This document shows positions 18,201 through 30,600 of a stretch of 64,000 bases of DNA, piece after piece; the first letter of the stretch is position 1, and every line of letters begins with the position of its first letter. A program made the position numbers and the translations under genes. The notes under the pieces are model-generated. The model ran no database searches. It was not told the DNA's origin and saw only the letters and a list, made by a program, of their open reading frames with translations. The stretch comes from Telmatactis stephensoni (lineage: Eukaryota; Cnidaria; Anthozoa; Actiniaria; Isophelliidae): NCBI GenBank assembly GCA_029948255.1, contig JALIZF010001830.1, positions 310,001 through 374,000 on the forward strand, given 5' to 3'.

Positions 18201-21200
18201 AAAACGGAGGTAGATCAACATTGTTTTCTTCCTTAACCCTCTGCTTCCGTGCCCTTCCACTTCCATCCCATGCTTCGTTAAGTTTGGGCTACTCAAGAAA
18301 GCTATGTATAGCATATGAATTACCTCTCGAATGTATCGGTCAGCATTTGCACCAAATAAGGCGTCATCAATTTCTTGTGTCATGGCAATGAGTGGAGCAT
18401 CACGGAATGAATCCAGTAACACTGGTCGAGAAGAATTGGTTTCTAAGAAGACATTGAGTACAAGGAGACTTAAAACAAAATAATGAAATCATTTACAAAA
18501 TGAACTTATCTAGGAGTTGGCGCTCAGCCTATGTAGCGGTCCAAACGGGAGGGGGAGGAGAAAGGAACGGGAGGGGGACTGTGGAGGAGAGAAGGGGGAG
18601 GGGAGGACCTCGTACCCACCAACTAACAGTAATTTTCCTTGATTTTTGAGTTTACGAGTGCTAGCGTTTTTCCGTAAACGTAGCTGTAAACTACCGCTAA
18701 CGTCGAGAAACAGGCTACAAGGGCCAGTTGCTTAAAACGTAACTTTAAACGTAACTGTTAACGTCCCAGTTAAACCACTGTTAGTAACGACTGACGATAG
18801 CAGTTACGTCTAACGTTACGTTTTATGCAACTGGACCCAGTAATCTAGTAATAACAGTCTTAACTACTGTAACCCGTGAGGACACGTCGCTACTACACAC
18901 TAGTGTAGCTATAGCAGCGTAAAATTACGTAGCAGTTACGTCTAACGTTACGTTTTATGCAACTCGACCCAGTAATCTAGTGATAACTGATTTACCTACG
19001 GTAACCCGTGAGGACACGTCACTACTACATACTAATGTAGCTATAGCAGCGTAAAATTACGTAGCAGTTACGTCTAACGTTACGTTTTATGTAACTGGAC
19101 ACAGTAATCTAGTGATAACTGACTTACCTACGGTAACCCGCGAGGACACGTCACTACTACACACTAGTGTAGCTATAGCAGCGTAAAGACCAGTGAATTC
19201 CTGAGACTGAATCGAACTCCATCGACGATTGTTAGTCTGAAACAGAAACGTAAATTAAGACGGGTAAGTTACGGTACGGGACTGAGAAAATTGTACCCTA
19301 ACGTTTGCCACTTAAAGGAAATCTTAGTTAATTAAGAAACAATTAATTCACACTTACATATTGTGAAGAGGAACCAACAAGGAAGTTCAGAAACCTTTTG
19401 AATGCTCCTCGAGCGATCAAGTGTTCGCAAGTCTTACGGCTCTGTTTGAAAATGAAATTAACAAACGCTCTATTAAAGTGACGATCACAGCATCCGTAGA
19501 TGTTTTTCGGGGAAAAAATCAACAACAAAAACAAATGATCACAGTGAAAAGGACTACAAACTTGAACAGATGATCATAACGGAATATATCACCAAGGCAC
19601 AAATGAACACAACGGGATGGATCACAAAGGAACAAATGATCACAACGGGATGGATGACAAATGAACAAATGATCACAAACGAACAAATGATCACAAAGGA
19701 ACGGACTACAAAGGAACACACGATCAAGCGCGTACCATATTAGCGTATTTATTCAGCAGCCAAAAGTAGTCTGAACACGTCTTATGGTGATCAACAACTT
19801 CACGGTTACACATCACTAGTAAAATCTCGATAAGTGAGTAAAATGGACCAGATTCCTAATAAGGCAAGAAAAACAGGTAAACACATTTTAGCGCACACCG
19901 TAATCATTAAGTGAGGGTTGGTTACTCGAGGATTGAGTAGCTAACAGTCGAGACTTGTTTCCCGTAGCACAAAGTGCCCTTGATCGAGAGAGGACTACTG
20001 GAATCAAATTTGCAATGTACCATATTGTACCATAATGTAAATCGTTTGATTCCAGTCTTCTCCCGATCAAGGACAGTTTGGCCTATGGAAGCAAGTCTTT
20101 ACTGTAAAGTTTTCGAGTCTTCCGTGAAACGGGCCCGCCCAGGTCTTACTTACAACGTTGCCATCGTGGTAGATGTAATTCTCGAATGCAAGACCAAGGA
20201 TTCGTGAGAACGCTGATCGAACTTCTTGTGATGGAGCTTCTAGAAGGAAAGGCCTACAACACAAATTACGTGAGGATCATGTCAATGAAAAAGATAAGTA
20301 TTCATCGCCTACCTTCTCCATCATCATCATTAGGATCACCACCATCAACATCGTCATCATAACCAACCATATTCAACATCAACATTTACCACGGAAGCAA
20401 GTAACTAACGTAGAGCAAATTCCGTATGAAAGGGCAACCTATGACTTGGACATACGTTATGGTAATGGTTACAATACGGTCAGATCATGGTAGGTCATAC
20501 GGTACGGTCACAGTTACGGTCTAGTCACGGTTACAAAACGGTAGGGACATGCGGTTTGAGCGGTTTTCGTACGTACGTAATGGAACACGCTGTGCCGTTA
20601 CGGTGAAAACAATCGAAATTCCTACCGCATCCGTGCCGCTTTCTCAGTTATATGAAAAATACTATAGTGTACGCAGTACGATACGGTCACCGTTACGGTA
20701 GGATACGGTACCGTAACCGGATACGGAAAGTACAAACGGTAAAAACTTTAGTGTATACGTTACGGTACGGTCACGGTTGTGGTAGGTTACGGTACCGTAA
20801 TCACATACGGAAAGTACGGCAAACGGCATCGAAAATACACCAAATCAGCATTATAATAATATAATAATAATTTAAAATTTATAAAGCGCAAAATACATAT
20901 ATACAGCTATTTCAAAAAACGTTGAATACTGGATTCTGCATTCTGCATACTGAATAGTGCATTCCAAGACTTACAAATTGCATTGTTGATCGTTTCCGTT
21001 GTCGTTTTGCCACCTATTTGCCTAGTTATAGCTGTTATAGAGGATTTTCACCATGCCATCTCCAAAACATACTGAACTACAAGACATTTTGGTCTTTTAA
21101 TGCACTATTCAGTATGCAGAATGCAGTATTCAGTATTCAACGTTTTTTGAAATAGCTGTATATGATCTAATGCGCATTCGAAGTAACAGCGACAGTAAAC

Positions 21201-21662
21201 ATGCCATTTCCCACTCGTACGAAGTCTGCTCCTTAACTTACTTGATGTAGCCTTTGCCTCGTTCTCCAGCTAAAAACTGAACGAACCACGTACACGCTTC
21301 AGTATTACCCTTTAGTAAGTGTTCAACAACACTGCACCATTCCTCTGTCTGATGCCTGTAATGATATATAATTGAAATGTTTAAGATGTGTAACATTCGA
21401 GCCTCCTTGGCCAAAAGGGGAGTGGATTGGTGGGTGGGGCTGTGCACCCCTTTGCGCTTAGCCACATGGGTGTCTGTGTCAGAGGTAGAGGGGTACTTAG
21501 CTTACAGAGATGTCTTTGGTTAAGACGTTTCAGTTAGAGATCTTGGGTCGTAGCTAATAGTGTTTCAGAGCGAAGACGTTCAGAATCTAATACTTCACTT
21601 ACCGTAACTTCTTGGTTGTTCTCAAGTATGTATTAAATAAAAACTGTATCGATAGTTGTAAG
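15219..21662 (-). CDS. USP24: USP24 exons 54-64: C-terminal region
   Basis: Exons: 21603-21662, 21242-21355, 20154-20253, 19736-19855, 19358-19441, 19191-19236, 18324-18442, 17754-17867, 16912-16977, 16389-16455, 15219-15598. They encode [114 protein letters not shown] and the terminal exon [39 protein letters not shown], ending ELNGS and a stop. Exon 54 enters in phase 2 while exon 52 leaves in phase 0, so one small exon (number 53, corresponding to the KLKHPYYPCMAK part of the vertebrate protein) is missing from my model. The exon 59 donor (GTCTTT) is unusual. Confidence 0.85.
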
Positions 21663-24600
21663 CTGCATACAGCGAATAATAGCTGTTTGTTAGACGTATA
21701 ACCTCTCTGTAGAGAAAAATATAAAAATCAATGCGACGCTAAGGGTAATATTCCGTGTGTCCACTACCCCTACAACGTCTTTCAAATAGTGGTCCGGGTT
21801 CGAGTCCCAGCTCGAGCGCCTGGATCATATGTGAATTGAGTTTGTTTGATGTGTTGTTCTCTACCTTGCCACGAGGGTTTTTCTTCCGGTTCTCCGGTTT
21901 TCCTCCCTCCGTAAAAATCAACATGTGAGCTGAGAGTTGTATGCTTAAAACAGTTCAATGTAGTGGTAGTGTGTGTGAGTGATAGTGCCCCCAATTAGTG
22001 CGAAAGCGGCTAGAAATACTAGGCACTTAAATAAAGAGATTTTTTTTATTTTTATTTTATCCAAGTCCAATTTTGAAAGATCGCGCGCGAAAAATTGGAT
22101 CTGACAACACCTCATAATTCATAAGTCATAATTTCAGCTTTTGCTGTTCAAATAACCACAGCAACATATCCACAGCGGTTCTTCATCTGCTGGCACTCAC
22201 ACTGACTACCTCTACATTAAATGTTTTACATACAACACTCAACTCACTTGTATGATAATATTGCAACAATAGAAAGGTGACTTACATTACAAGAGGCTAG
22301 ATTGAGGATAAACCTGAAGTAATCAATGTTGTACACATCACGATTCTGCATGAATTGAAGATTCTCAGCATGGACCTGGAAAATGTTATCGCATAAAAAT
22401 TAATAGAAGACAAGATCAAAGGTTTTTACTCCAGTTTATCCTTGTTTTCGTTTTCCTCTTTTCTCCGTCCGTCCATCCATCCATCCATCCAATCTTTCCC
22501 CTTTCTCATTTCCTTGCTTACCCCTAACTTCATGTTCACTCGTTAGTCCATCCATCTGTCAGTCGGTCATTCACTCATCATATTTGGTTTGTTCCCTTTG
22601 TTAGTTTATTCATCCATTCGGTATTTATTTATTAATCAATCATCTGATATTCATTCATCAACCCTTTCATCATCTGTCAATTATTCAGTCATCCATCCAT
22701 CCATCCATCCATCCATCCATCCATCCATCCATCCATCCATCCATCCATCCATCCATCCATCCATCCATCCATCCATCCATCCATCCATCCATCCATCCAT
22801 CCATCCATCCATCCATCCATCCATCTATCCATTCATTCATTCGTTCGTTCGTTCGTTCCTTCCTTCCTTCATCCACCCATCCATCTATTCATTCATGCAC
22901 TATTCATTCAATCATTTATTATTTCAAATAATATTACCATTCTTTGTACACTAGCTGGCATCTTATCCTTGAATATCCCTTTACGTTCTCCTTTCTGTAC
23001 AAGTGCAGTCAGTTGGCTTAGTCCATCGGTACGAGTGGGTGATGGAGGACCAGAACTTGAAGAGATTGATGACGATGATGGTGATGGCGGGCCTGACCTG
23101 AAAACATACCGAAACTTAATTTGATTACAGATAAAAACAGGAATCTGAACAAAGTCACCCGGTACATCGAACTGATGAAATGTCGGAGATAAAACGTGCG
23201 CGCTGATTGGCTGGTTATCGTGTTTAACGACGGAGAAACGCTTGGAAAAAATCTTCAACAGATATTCTATAAAAGCGAAATAAATTCTCCGTTCTGCAAA
23301 ATAATAAACACTCTGGAAGATGTAGAGCAAAAGAAACACTCGGTTACTGCTCTACATCTTCCATCGTGTTCATATCACAGTACAGAGACATTTGCGCGCA
23401 CGTTTCATATTGCTTGAATAAAGGGAAATGATAAACATATGAGGATTATGGCCTGACGGGTACAAGCCGCATTCCCTTTCCAACAACCATATGAGCGATA
23501 TTACTTGCGCTTATAAAGCAAGTTATACAAAGTTTTAGTTTGTCTAACCTTCCTTCAATGATTGCTTCCTGCCTGATCAGTGGTCCACGGGCAGGATGTA
23601 AGAAGTTGTTCTGCATTTTGTTATCGTTAACAGCTTCATAGAATAACATGTAGCCATTCCAGTATCGATGACGGGTCTCGGGGTATGAATTGACTACAAG
23701 TGAAACGAGAAATCAATACGTGAAAGGAAAAATAGGAGAAAACGGGAAAAAGAGAAGAAAAATAGAATGAAATGTAAGATGAATAAAATAGTAGTTTTGG
23801 AACAAGCAATTTGAAAACTAATAAACAATTGAGCGAAAGAAAAGTGACGAGTGCGATGAAACAATTGAAAGGGGAAAAACGAGAGATAAATGAAAAAGTG
23901 AATATACGATAAGACGAGTGAATACACTGTTCTCCATACCAGTATCATAGACAGTTGCTTTATACGTTCCTCCAAAACACTCTGCCTCAAGATTTTCATC
24001 GTTCATATCAAACTCCTCTACAAAAGTGTCGTTGTATTTGTACCATTTGCCTTTGGAGTCGGAATTTTCATAACCATTTCTACAAAAACAAAGTTATTGA
24101 TGTAAACTTGCTCGAACAGCACAACTTGAGTTTGAGGATAGCGACGACGATAAGGATGAGATTATGACGATGAGTAATATGGATGAGATGATGTTGATGA
24201 CATTCAACAAGATGATCACGGTGATAATAATAATAATCAAATTGATGATAATAAAACAATATGTACTACATGTATCATCATTTATTATATAGTTTCATGG
24301 TACGCACGTTGTGATTGGTCGAAAGTTGTGCATTAATTATGAATAGAACACAGTTCTGATGCAGCACGAGCTTGACCGCGTGCGCGCCTTTTCAATTTTT
24401 GCACTAAGGAAAATCGAACTTTTTTCCTTTTCTTTCTTCCTCTTTACACTAACCTATCCTTAATAAAGGAATAGTATCGTTGATAGTCATAAAGCATTTT
24501 ATAATAATATTTACAAACCTCCTATCTTTAATAAAGGAGTAATAGTGCCCGGCATTAGCCTGTCCACTGTGTACAATCACACCAACTAGTTCATAGGTAA

Positions 24601-27600
24601 TCTCAGGGGGTTGCAGTACCCCACTACTACAAGACTGTATCGAGCTGAGGGACTGGTTGGACGCTGTCTTGGGAAGGTCTGTAGAGCTACCATTCTCACT
24701 GTACAAATCACTTTGTGCGTTGAACTGTTCACGACGAGCAACACCATCGATAGTATAGGGCTCCATATTTAAGACCCATGGAAACTGTTATTTAGACAAA
24801 AATAATTAGTTTAGAGAGTCACGATGTGACGTAAGTTGTCACACTTAAGATGTCACGCAGTTTATCATGCATTGCCAGGTTTACTTGTCACGGAGATAGA
24901 ACTGGCTTATAATGTCACGCTTGCGTGATATGAGTCTATAGGCTCATTTCCTTTTCGGACACTGCAACACAGGAATCCCGGCTACAATGATGTGGTGTCT
25001 AGGTAGTCATTACCTCAAAATGGTCATCAAATTTCAGAGCACGTCCTGCTTCCCAGTCGTACCCAAACCTCTTGAGTTGAATCACGAGTACTGGAGGTAG
25101 TGTCTTGATACACATGCGCTTTACGGTCGTCCGCTGTACACACAAACAAAAGAAAATGGCTCATTTATAACCTGGCATCTTTGTAACATAGTATCTTTCT
25201 AACACAAGACAGTATCTTTACTTTTTCAGGTGCCTCAGTGATAACGTTTGGATATGGTTATAGAAGACTTACTCGTTCATTGCATTTTTCACAAAAATAA
25301 GCATTGTCGCCTTCTAGGATCTCTCCATTGACAAACTGTTCCAGAGAGTCTTCCAGTCGTTGGTTCTTCACTGTGACAGGTAACGAGTAGAAAGCTTCTT
25401 CTCTCTCATACCTGAAATAAAGTCAATGCTTAGCACATAAAATTCTAAACCCACCGTCCCCCTTCATCAAAATGTAATCTTCCAAGGGGGGTGTACTCTG
25501 CGTCCTCTTCCCCCTCCCTCATCAGTGTTCAGTCCTATAGGTATCAAAGCTACACTGAGCTACACAGATTAGAAAGAAGTCAAAACAAGGATGTGAGACA
25601 GTGTGCCCGGCCTCTACCCCTTCCTCTATCAGTGCTCCGTACACGGATTAGAAGAAAGTCAAAACAAGGATGTGAGACAATGTGTCCTCTACCCCCTCCC
25701 TCCCTCCCTCCATCAGTGCTCCATCCTACAGGTATTTAAAGCTACACTGAGCTACACAGATTAATGGGAAGCCAAAACAAGGATAAAAAATTTGCATGGA
25801 AACAGGGGTCAACCATACACCTCTAGCTTAGAATGCCGTTTAGACAAGGCGCATTTTCGAAAAATCAGATACCTGGAGGCATTTTGGGGTAGAGGCTGGT
25901 AACATAACTATTCTAAACTAATTTTTCATGCTGAAACCGAATATGCTTGTTACCAAGACGTATTCTGCAATCTTATCGTGTAAATGACGTATTTTGTGTA
26001 TTGCTACAGTCATTTCATACTAACGGCTTTTTCATGTAATTCCAAAAGTTCCCAAACTTAAAAACAATTACCATAGCTGGAAAGAGCATATCAAAATCAG
26101 TAAAACTGTGCAGTTTGAAGGATATCAGCTGAAAACTCAAGGGGATACGAATTTTCAAAAAACGAAATTTTGTATGAAAACACTTACAGTTATCCAAGAG
26201 ATACAAACAAATTTCGATTTTTGAAAATTCGTATCTCCTTGAGTTTTCAACTGATATCCTTCAAACTGCACAGTTTTACTGATTTTGATATGCTCTTTCC
26301 AGCTATGGTAATTGTTTTTAAGTTTGGGAACTTTTGGAATTACATGAAAAAGCCGTTAGTATGAAATGACTGTAGCAATACACAAAATACGTCATTTACA
26401 CGATAAGATTGCAGAATACGTCTTGGTAATAGTCATATTCGGTTTCAGCGTGAAAAATTAGTTTAGAATAGTTATGTTACCAGCCTCTACCCCAAAATGC
26501 CTTCTGCACTTTTTGCGATCGACTTTTTCAGTTTTGCGCCTTGTCTAGTTCATTCCTGTTCCTACTAGATCTCTGGAAAAACCTTTGTCCAGACCACCTT
26601 AGTCTTTACAAAGCTGTCCTGGCACATCTATTCCTTTTTGATAACCTTTGATCTCTAAGAAGTCACTGTACCTGTGGTTACATTCCTTGCAAATTTTCTG
26701 ATCAGCGAACATCCCACAGACCGTTTTCTTGAAGAGCTGGTCGTGTCCTTTACGCTGAGAAAAGTAATTATACTTGTTATCAACAATTACCATTAAAATA
26801 ATCATCACTACTATTACATTATTTTTCCTTTATATAATAATCAGTATATTACGCGCGCTCTGATTGGTCGAGAACCGTATATGATTACAGTACACACGCA
26901 CAGATGACGTCATTGAATCTTACGCGCGCTCTCATTGGTTGAAATGTTTCGGCGAATATTTCATAAAACGAATAGAATCCATTTTTCCGTGGATCTGTAC
27001 TACAATAGATGCACAAAAGACGTAAAAATGTAGTGAGAACAACAGTCACGCCATTCGACTTCGTCTCGTGGCACATTTTGACGTCATATGTGCATCTATC
27101 AGAAGACGCACGGAAAAATGGAATTTATTTGTTAATTTGTCTATGAAAATGCTGTTTCAGGGCAGTAGGCACAAACGGAAAGAAAAGATGCACTTTCAAA
27201 ATTATTAGCATTAGTATGGACGTAGTTCGACGATGATAATACACCACACTAATGTATTACCCTATCATCAAACATCGTTATTTCTGCTGTTATACCTTGA
27301 GATGTTCATCCAGTTGATCAGTTAGATTGCAAAAGAACTCAAATGCGTCCTGCAAGAAAATACAACAAGGTAAGGATAAGTTGCATTAATCATCATTTCT
27401 GAACATCACAGCTCTACCTGTTGCTCTCTGACATTAACTGGTTGGCCCCACAGCTTGAAACTCTTCCAGAACAGCTCAGGTGCAAAGTACTGCAGTTGGC
27501 TGTCCATCAGATGACCAAACACTGATTGAATTTGGTAAAACACACTAGATGAAAGTAGCAATATTAGTACAAGATAGCTAAAATAGAGACCCCTTGATCC

Positions 27601-30600
27601 AGTGATACTTTTTGTCTTCGTAGAGGATATCAATAAGGCAGACGCTCTTTATTTTCTATTTTATGTAGCAATTTGCCAAGAAAGGCAGGGACTGATCATA
27701 GAGGTAGAACACTAAGGGAGATGTTTCCAAGACACGCTCACTTCTAACGCGTATCCCTTTGAGCTCGACAGTTACAGTACAGTTAAAGTCCCAAGGATGT
27801 GATTGAACAAGGGCGGATTTGTTAGGGGAGAGGGTGCAGGGGATGCGCATCCCTCCTGAGACGACTTTGAGTCCTTCTTTCTCAAAATTTTTCCAAAATA
27901 TCCTCTTGGCAGTTTCCGCCCCTGTTAAATCTTTTATTCATAAATCCATTCATTTGCTTTCTTGACTCAATTATTTTCTCATTCAGTCTTTCAGTTAAAT
28001 CTATTTATTCTTTGATTCACACATACAAAAGAAATCAATCAAATTCAGTCATGATTTCCTCACCTGTCTTTTTCAACTTGATCATCATCAACACAAAGAA
28101 CAGCCTAAAACATAAAACAAACATCGTAACATGTCTGATATAAAAATAATTCTGTGACATGGCTAACAAGATTGCGTTACCTCTCTAATCCCTGGATGCA
28201 TGTATAACTGTTGGATGACCGAATTCATGTAGCATGTTGCACCAGCATTCTTCAGACCTACAAATCCACAGGAAGCCCGTGGCTGAACTGGGGGCTGAAA
28301 CTAAATAACAAATCATGCATATAAACCCCAGTTTCAATTTGCAAACCAAAGGTAGTCAATCAGAGACCTCCTAACAAGCACCCACTCCTCACTAGGGTTA
28401 ATAATCTTTAGTACTCTTATGGAATATAATCAAATGCACATGAAATCCATACACACACTAAGTATTACACTCCTAACTTTTAACTCATTGTAATTCCTTT
28501 TTGATGGAGGAAAACCAGAGAATCCCAAGTAAACCGTCAAGCAAGGGAGAGAATAAACTAACAAATTCAAATTTTTATCTGATAATGAGTGCGTAATATC
28601 TTACCTCCCACTCTTTGAAGGCTGCAGGATCACCAGTGTGGTGCATACTAATAAGCTGAGACACTACATCAAACAGGTTCTCACAACACCCTTCTGCCAT
28701 TTCCACCAGTAATTCATAGGCTGCTACTTGGCATTCTTTACTGACACACCTTAATAACAAGCACATGAAGAACAATAAGTCTATCAATTCCCTTAGAGGG
28801 CAATATGAAAAAAGTTGTAAAAATCATAAAACAGTCTTTTTTAGGTTCAGTAGGTTTAGGTTTAAGTATATTCCAGCACATTTATTGCTGGAATGTCTCC
28901 ATATAAATGGAGAAGCGGCCTACAGTTTAACGTCCTTATCCGAGAAGACATGAAGGTCTAACCATTTGCAGATGTAATTACAAAGGCAGCACCTTCTCCT
29001 CAGTATTTTAAGACCCTGAGTGTTGGTCCGGCGGGGCTTGAACCCATGACCTCCGCACAACAAGACTGATGCTCAACCAATTGAACCAACCGGGCGGCGG
29101 TTGTCACTTAGGTCATTGTCACTTGAACCCATTGAATATGTAATGAAAGCAATAACTAAGGTTATTGTATTGGTCTTGTCAAGGGAATGACTGGGCAAAA
29201 CATTTAAAAATTCCCCCGATAAATGGACCATTTTGACATTAATTTTCCTATGAATTCTGCTCTATACAGAAAAAGAAGAAAAGGTACTTACTTTGGGTAG
29301 ACATCAACAATTGTGTCCTTGGTTGGTGTTTTTCTTGTATCAAAGATAAGTTTAGAGGCAGGGAACAAAAAGTCATCCAGCAGATCTCGAATCAGATTCT
29401 TACCTGAAACAAAGAATTCAAAAGGAAAACAATGATTTTGTATAGATTGGTTAAAACATCATGAATAATGATAAAAAACGTATATATCATATAATAAATG
29501 TTCTTACCCCATTTACGTTTATCTATACCCTCGCATGTAAAAAGAGTCCTGGTGAGTTTAAGATGACCTGCTAGCAGGAATGGTTCATTTTCTGAAAAAG
29601 AAAATTCAATTCAATTTGTTTAGAAAGACATATTCCCTTGAAAGTGCTAAGAATGTAATGGTTATAAATGCTCACCTAGATTAGATCCTGATTCAAAATT
29701 CATTAACCACTGTATCTCATTCTCAATCATCTTTGTAGGATTTATCTTCATTTGTTTTTGTTCAGTCACTAAATGAAAGACACTTGTGTAAGAACATGGG
29801 TGTCAACAGTGGAACTAAGTTGACACTCCTAGAAGGCAGACACCCATCTAAGGAGGACACTTCCACCTGGCCCAGACTAAATTATTGTACTGCTCCTTTT
29901 TGGCAACTAAACTCAGATCTTTTTGTGTGTATATAAGGAGGACACATTTCTGAGGTAGTTGGTCTCACACTTTGGAGGTGTCTACATTGGAGGAAGTGTA
30001 ATGAAATGTTTTTTGTATGACCGTTTTTGTATGAGTGACGCCATATTGTGTTATGTGGCATCTCAGAGTTTTGTCTGGTCAATGTTGGTGCCTCATCAAT
30101 TCAAAAGAAAACCTCAAGAAGAAACTCAGCATTATTACACCATGTGGCATGACAAATATTTTTTTTCATGGTCAAACAGAAAGGGTTTTATGTAGAAATT
30201 GATGGTTTACAGCCAAAATTGTTGCATCGCAACCAGCAAATTACAAATTTTGTTTTTATTTTGGGTTTTTCTGAGCTGACAATCAGTTTGGGGGCAGAAC
30301 TTCTTTCAAATCAACCAATCACTGAACAAGTCTGTGAAAGCTCCACCCCCAAGAATGATGGACAGATCAGAAAAGACCAAAATCTTACTGATGTTGGAGG
30401 TCGCAATGCTACGATTTTGCTGTAATAGGAAGAGATTCTACTTACTTGTTAAGTATTCCATTAAGCGGCATATTATGTCGAAGTACTGAGTACAATTTTT
30501 TTGAAGTCTGCAAACAAAATCAAAGACAAAGTTTGTCATTTCTTACCTAGTTATGGGCATAGATGACATTTATGTACATATTAAGCAGTTTTATAAATCA

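Noticed and set aside
22589..22954. Ile-His-Pro-Ser and Trp-Met-Asp-Gly repeat frames
   Set aside because: Translation of (CCAT)n.
24449..24518. Extra in-frame coding sequence after USP24 exon 48
   Set aside because: The frame runs past a GTTTGT donor; phase to exon 49 and the conserved KDRR/NG junction support ending at 24519.
28988..29104. Candidate functional tRNA gene
   Set aside because: A and B boxes are present but the acceptor stem does not pair and a SINE body follows; called a SINE head.
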